A stretch of 8,478 nucleotides of DNA from Acidobacteriota bacterium (lineage in GTDB: Bacteria > Acidobacteriota > Terriglobia > Terriglobales > Acidobacteriaceae): the NCBI GenBank assembly GCA_021809235.1, contig JAKBAG010000131.1, positions 1 to 8,478 on the forward strand, given 5' to 3'. The notes under the pieces were generated by a model, which saw nothing but the letters and a program-made list of their open reading frames with translations, made no database searches and was not told where the DNA came from. Position numbers and translations under genes: made by a program. Below are positions 5,301-8,478 of this stretch, one piece after another (position 1 is the stretch's first letter; every line of letters starts with the position of its first letter).

Positions 5301-7672
5301 AGTTCGGTAGCGTGGCGCGTGTCCCCGCGTGCCACGTCCGCAGCGGCACGACGAGCGGCCCAGTTTGCCCAGAGTCCCTGAACCGTTCTGCGCTGGGCGA
5401 TGGTGAGATCATTGCGGGAGCCAAGCTGCATGAGTGCCGGGTAGAGGTCGCGATCCTGGTGCGCGTTGAACATGAGATAGGCGCTTTGAATCTGGGCCGC
5501 AGCCGGCATAGGCTGATGAATCGAAGCGTAATAGGCCTGGACGCGCTTAAAGTAGGCAGCGGCCAGTGCTGTATCTCCAGCCGAGGAGTAGAGGCTGGCC
5601 TCGGTCTGAATGAACTGAATATGCTGCTCAAGCTGGGCGCGAACGGACGGAGGAATGAGTTGGATCTGCTGCAGGGCCTCACTGGTGTGGTTGGTGCTCT
5701 GGAGTGTGCCGATCAGTCCCTGCCAGGCCTCAAGATCATCCGGGTGAGCGGTCAGAATCTGGCGATAAATTTGGTAGGCCTGCTGGGTGTTCCCGCGCAG
5801 CATGTTGATGCCGGCAAGCTGGGTGAGGATGGCCTGTGTGGGCGGAAGGCCGCGTTGCGACTGTATGCGCAGCGAGCGCTCAAGCAGGCTTTGGGCAATC
5901 TCCAATTGGTTGGCCTGCTGGTAGATGGCGGCCAGCATGGACAGAAAGTCGGCGTTGCTGAGAGCGGCATCATAGGTAGACGGCTGCATCCGCTCAACGA
6001 GCTGAATAGCGGCTGCATCCTGCCCCATCTGATGGTAGACGGATGTGAGGCCCATCCACGCGGGGAGACTGTTGGGGTCTTGATTGAGGATCTGCTGATA
6101 AATGCCTGCGGCCTGTGTGTATTGGCCGCTCTGTACGAGCAGGCCTGCGTATTGCAACTGCGTGCCCTGTCGCAGGGCAGAGTCTGCCGGGGCAATGGGA
6201 AGGCTGAGTGCGCGGGCAAGCGTGGACTGCGCCAGAGATGTCTGGCCCTGTAACTGGTAAATGCGCGAAAGGGCCTGCAGGTAGACGGGATCGCGGTTGA
6301 GTGCGGACTGAACTCGGGCTGGGAAGCGGTGCATGGTGGCCTGCGCCTGGACCGTCTGACCGGACTGAATCTGGGCCAGGAAGAGGCCTCGCCAGTTGTC
6401 TGCCGAAGCGGAGCGCATGCGTAGCAGCCGTTGATACACGCTGATGGCAGCAGGGTATTTTCGTTCCTTGAGGTAAAGACCGGCCAGGCCGCTGAGCGCA
6501 TCCGGACTGTTGGAGCGCATGGCAAGAGCGGTGCGGTAGCGCTCCTCGGCCAGATCATTCTCATCGGCCTTGGCAGCATCGGCGGCCTGGCTCATGGTGT
6601 ACCAGAAGCGCGAGGTGGCGAGAGCAGAGCTGACAGCGGACGAGTGATAGCCGTTGGCATTGGCCTGCGTGAAGTAACTGACGGCGGCGCCGAAGTTGCT
6701 TTGCTGCATCCGCAGATAGCCCATGCCGATTTCGGCGCGGGGATTGTTTGGATTGGCGTCAAGAATGGCCTGGAAGCGGGTTTCTGCTTCTTTGTAGTGC
6801 TTGGCATTGAGGGCGGCAAAAGCGGCGCGCTCGGCTGGAGTGCGGGCAATGCCTGAGTTCATCTGGGCCAGCTTATCCTCGTTTTCCCGCAGCTTCTGGG
6901 CCAGTTCCTTGTCCTGCGGGTTGTCCTTCAGGTAGTCCCGCAGTTCGGCGGCAGAGGCTGGATTGGCCGAATCCCAGATGAGGGCCTGACGCAGGGCAGA
7001 GGCGGCATCGCCGACACCCGGATGCTGCTGGAGGATGCGAATACCTTCTGCGCGGGTACGCGGATCGTAGGTGAGCATGCGTCCCAGTTCAACGGCAAAA
7101 CGGGGATCGTTGGGGTTGCGCGCGGCCATGCCACGCATTCCGGCAATTGCCTCATCGCGGCCGTCGGGAGTGGCGTAGAGCGTGTCGTAGTAGGCAAGAC
7201 CGATGTCGCCGTCGGGCGGATGATCGCCGTAGTACTCCCGATAGATCTTCATAGCGGCCACCGCGTTGCCGGAGCGGGCAAGTGTCCCGGCCATGGCCAG
7301 CCGCTCATCCTGGGCACGGTTGCTGTGCAGGTTTTCCAGCTTCTGGATGTTGGGATCGTTCGGGTTGAGCTTGCGCAGTTTCTCAATGGCAGCATTGGAG
7401 GCGGTAGCGTTTCCGCTGAGACGGAAGGAACGCGCAACGCCCTCAAGTGCCTGCGGATTGTTCGGATCGGAGAGCAGAATCTGCTGCCAGACCTGGGCGG
7501 CGAGATCAGGACGGCCACGTGACTCTAGCGCCTGCGCCTTCTGGATGAGAATCTGTTCTGCGGCACTGATCTTTTGCGCGCGGACCGGTAGCGGAGCGCA
7601 GCAGAGAAGTGCTGCGACCACCAGCCAGAACATCCATCCACGCTTTAATCCGGTGCCTACTTCTGCTGCCAT
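2336..7672 (-). CDS. bcsC: BcsC: cellulose export protein, TPR domain plus outer-membrane barrel
   Basis: BcsC carries the growing glucan through the periplasm and across the outer membrane. The 1778-residue product starts with a signal peptide (KRGWMFWLVVAALLCCAPLPVRA, cut probably after A32). Degenerate TPR repeats fill about residues 35-900, with typical stretches such as YKEAETRFQAILDANPNNPRAEIGMGYL written here only in part: EAETRFQAILDANPNNPRA. A low-complexity Pro/Gln/Ser/Ala-rich linker covers about 905-1345, with Arg clusters at 1081-1085 and 1286-1288. The BCSC_C barrel domain runs from about GSWVKVRRAPRVLS to F1750 (FSIHYMF), followed by a 28-residue tail. E. coli BcsC has about 1157 residues, and much of the excess here is the linker. 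The start at ATG 7672 is chosen because it gives a clean signal peptide and a 16-base overlap with bcsZ; a TTG at 7723 would add 17 residues and overlap more. It lies directly downstream of bcsZ in the same operon. The fold assignment is firm; the exact repeat count is not. Confidence 0.95.
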   Translation of the reverse strand: MAAEVGTGLKRGWMFWLVVAALLCCAPLPVRAQKISAAEQILIQKAQALESRGRPDLAAQVWQQILLSDPNNPQALEGVARSFRLSGNATASNAAIEKLRKLNPNDPNIQKLENLHSNRAQDERLAMAGTLARSGNAVAAMKIYREYYGDHPPDGDIGLAYYDTLYATPDGRDEAIAGMRGMAARNPNDPRFAVELGRMLTYDPRTRAEGIRILQQHPGVGDAASALRQALIWDSANPASAAELRDYLKDNPQDKELAQKLRENEDKLAQMNSGIARTPAERAAFAALNAKHYKEAETRFQAILDANPNNPRAEIGMGYLRMQQSNFGAAVSYFTQANANGYHSSAVSSALATSRFWYTMSQAADAAKADENDLAEERYRTALAMRSNSPDALSGLAGLYLKERKYPAAISVYQRLLRMRSASADNWRGLFLAQIQSGQTVQAQATMHRFPARVQSALNRDPVYLQALSRIYQLQGQTSLAQSTLARALSLPIAPADSALRQGTQLQYAGLLVQSGQYTQAAGIYQQILNQDPNSLPAWMGLTSVYHQMGQDAAAIQLVERMQPSTYDAALSNADFLSMLAAIYQQANQLEIAQSLLERSLRIQSQRGLPPTQAILTQLAGINMLRGNTQQAYQIYRQILTAHPDDLEAWQGLIGTLQSTNHTSEALQQIQLIPPSVRAQLEQHIQFIQTEASLYSSAGDTALAAAYFKRVQAYYASIHQPMPAAAQIQSAYLMFNAHQDRDLYPALMQLGSRNDLTIAQRRTVQGLWANWAARRAAADVARGDTRHATELLDATAQAFPNNPDVLRTVAGGYVTAGHSREALSLFRSLGMQNATAADYQGAIGAALAANDRNQAEEWLRQALSLYPHDASILGAAARFEQARGDQARAADYWRASLQAMSPVTPTDTLAHELVRPEDSATVWKANTPRQLAALLNPQDQSFQSTVVLPPLPAYGHDPYDGTAPVTLPGGSASRGGSVPQSMEQSAPNGAASSPLGSESVNPPQQMAADQTYSSPTNAGQAVQSALPQQQSVTAWVPPLNGQSVAPALTAPATGSSSAPQPDVVAEPAAGTQAIGSTSSSRRRRRKPSASRYSGQMHLPAGGQTIVNEGVPAQGQQPSQTPDQTPIPSTEQTPPQNSNPSPNPDQPELETSPLISQPQASLGDSPYPTDSTGNPSLTQGLRISQQPMGVLAASTQAMLAEQTDSQLMQGMLLPGGGNQAAALAANSGNPDAATLSYRDAQYTPSAQDAAAAAYSARQQQRQQQMQQMQPQQSQPSVTQTYIPRHHRRRTTPAAIPSQPQPQPMVQPMVQAQQPDVQEPAQSAPLPDGLTDQQLQDRNLPPLRGSWVKVRRAPRVLSPREEAENQLREIEGGYSGWLGGAGILDYRSGQPGFDNLSALESPFEISAPLGTAGRFTAIAEPVFLDSGQATGNSVVQLGTLSGTPVGLQPEPLGTDLATNTSIPNQQNAVGIGAEAQLAFSTFAVAAGTTPYGFPVSNLLGRVFWRPRNGPFSLNLVRDSVRDSQISWAGMYDPGSITQIFPGNIWGGVVANQATLQYAHGDQISGLYVGIGGQYITGHHVLTNHRFDGSLGAYWRAKEYPEYGTLNVGANFFAMGYANNELAFTYGQGGYFSPQTYFLANIPLTWTGHYLTRWHYSILGSVGIQAFNNDTTPLFPLDKALEVGTTVATGTTATTTVGNLAIPALTSVGANYDLVGQTAYQISDHWFAGGFLSANNSRNYASVIAGFSIHYMFRSQPSTVTAPTGLFQYDDQHALRPMLVP
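3850..3907 (-). repeat. CTG/CAG-rich tract encoding the Gln-rich part of the BcsC linker
   Basis: On the minus strand this stretch is dominated by CAG codons broken by CGC and ATG, giving RQQQRQQQMQQMQPQQ at about residues 1256-1271. A nearby near-perfect 12-base tandem repeat at 3750-3773 encodes PMVQPMVQ. Such tracts are prone to slippage, so the linker length may vary between strains. The interruptions by other codons suggest that it is not freshly expanded. Confidence 0.7.
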
Positions 7673-8478
7673 GTCACCCACAACTCCCCGTCCGGGGAGA
7701 ATCGAAACTGCCGCTGCGACCAACCGAGTCCGAAGAGGATCAAATTCTGATCGTAGTAGGTTGGAACCTTCCCGTAAAGCCCCGTTTTTTCATCCAGTTG
7801 CGATTCTACCCGCTGCAACTGCTTTTGGGCCTCAGCGGTCTGGCCCATCTCCAGCAGAAAGGGCAGGACAGCAGCGGAGAAACCGACCGGTCCATCGTTG
7901 GGCAGGGGCACGCCCATGGAGTTGACCTTCTCCGGCGGCGCGTTATGCTGCAGCAGATAGTCGCGCATGCCGTGGAGGGCGGCAAGGATGGCGGCGCGGG
8001 AAGGCTCCTCTGGACTGGTCATGCCGGCCCAGGTGTAGACACGAATCGCGTCATAACTGCCGAGCGCTCCATCGGTCTGGATGGCGTTGCTGCGCGAGGG
8101 CAGAAAGCCCGTGCCCGGAGTATAACTGACCCAGTCCATGGCAAAACCGCCGGGCGAGCTGTGCTCGATGAGCGAGGACTGGAGCATGGCAATGCCAGCC
8201 CATGGTCCGGTTGGGTCTGCCTTGGCCAGACGCCGAAGAAGAAAGAGCGGCGTGTAGCAGGGATTGAGAATCCAGGAACCCTTAAGGTGAAAGCCATATT
8301 CGCCGGGCAGCAGGGCGGGGCCGAAGCCGGGTAGGATGGTCGTCTCGCGGCGGGCGATCTGATGCAGCATGCGTAAGGCGATGGAGGTGTAGCCCGGTAG
8401 ATGCCAGAGTCGGCCAGCCTCCAGCAGATCATAGGCGATCCAGAGATCGGAGTCGGCTGCGGAATTGGTATCCATCTG
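7657..8478 (-). CDS. bcsZ: BcsZ: GH8 endo-1,4-beta-glucanase of the cellulose operon, partial (N-terminus off the edge)
   Basis: BcsZ is the periplasmic family-8 glycoside hydrolase found in most bcs operons. It cuts beta-1,4-glucan and is needed for, or tunes, cellulose output. The visible C-terminal 273 residues contain DTNSAADSDLWIAYDLLEAGRLW, the GH8 stretch with the substrate-binding Asp, and GSYDAIRVYTWAGM, which carries the predicted catalytic base Asp (homologous to D243 of E. coli BcsZ). NPCYTPLFLLRRLAK and the YYDQNLILFGLGW end also fit. The catalytic acid Glu and the signal peptide would lie before the window edge. The ATG at 8475 is internal: the frame is open to 8478 and a family member would have about 90 more residues. 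The last 16 bases overlap the bcsC start, pointing to one transcript and coupled translation. bcsA and bcsB probably lie upstream. Confidence 0.95.
   Translation of the reverse strand, partial: QMDTNSAADSDLWIAYDLLEAGRLWHLPGYTSIALRMLHQIARRETTILPGFGPALLPGEYGFHLKGSWILNPCYTPLFLLRRLAKADPTGPWAGIAMLQSSLIEHSSPGGFAMDWVSYTPGTGFLPSRSNAIQTDGALGSYDAIRVYTWAGMTSPEEPSRAAILAALHGMRDYLLQHNAPPEKVNSMGVPLPNDGPVGFSAAVLPFLLEMGQTAEAQKQLQRVESQLDEKTGLYGKVPTYYDQNLILFGLGWSQRQFRFSPDGELWVTWQQK
7684..7699 (-). promoter_or_regulatory. Hairpin holding the bcsC Shine-Dalgarno-like sequence
   Basis: On the mRNA (minus strand) CTCCCC and GGGGAG form a perfect 6-bp GC-rich stem with a GGAC loop inside the last codons of bcsZ. 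GGGGAG is the best ribosome-binding-like sequence before the bcsC ATG at 7672, 11 bases upstream. Folded, it would be hidden; a ribosome finishing bcsZ would open it. This fits translational coupling but is inferred from sequence alone. Confidence 0.4.

Noticed and set aside
4940..6253. 437-codon open frame on the plus strand opposite bcsC, with others at 2297-3112 and 3581-4438
   Set aside because: These are antisense shadows of the GC-rich bcsC codons. bcsC matches a known family over its whole length, and the antisense translations show no recognisable domain.
7670..7723. Upstream TTG start for bcsC adding 17 residues
   Set aside because: It would put non-signal-like residues before the signal peptide and lengthen the overlap with bcsZ. 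ATG 7672 gives a normal signal peptide.
1..8478. CRISPR array, insertion sequence or phage region
   Set aside because: No regularly spaced repeats, transposase-like ORF or phage gene is visible.

Overview
The window reads as an ordinary chromosomal stretch of a moderately high-GC Gram-negative bacterium. An acidobacterium (Terriglobia / subdivision 1 type) is my best guess: a cellulose-synthesis locus with a very long BcsC, a YdeI-type protein and a stand-alone CZB protein fit that group. This is inference from gene style, not a database match. No mobile element, CRISPR array or phage gene is visible.

Left part, + strand: after about 300 bases with no convincing gene comes a complete tRNA-Glu (anticodon CUC, CCA encoded) at 300-374, followed by a strong intrinsic terminator. 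The next roughly 430 bases hold no confident gene. They do contain two short overlapping ORFs (33 and 58 codons), each with a Shine-Dalgarno-like sequence, and a perfect 17-bp dyad over the start of the second one. Then come a 201-aa YdeI/DUF1801-type protein (849-1454) and a 119-aa protein that is a single CZB zinc-binding domain (1631-1990). The CZB leader has a hairpin ending exactly at its ribosome binding site.

Middle: 1991-2335 is a gap between convergent genes. It has two GC-rich inverted repeats just after the CZB stop codon and no recognisable gene.

Right part, - strand: bcsC (7672 down to 2336) encodes a 1778-aa cellulose export protein made of a signal peptide, a large TPR domain, an unusual disordered linker of about 440 residues with arginine clusters and a Gln-rich tract, and the BCSC_C outer-membrane barrel. 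Upstream and overlapping it by 16 bases is the 3' part of bcsZ (GH8 endoglucanase), which runs off the right edge. BcsZ trims glucan in the periplasm and BcsC carries it across the outer membrane. The synthase genes bcsA and bcsB would be expected just beyond the right edge. The most checkable oddities are the BcsC linker and C-terminal tail, the hairpin that appears to hold the bcsC ribosome binding site, the CZB leader structure, and the small ORFs near the tRNA. I see no wholly new multi-gene system.
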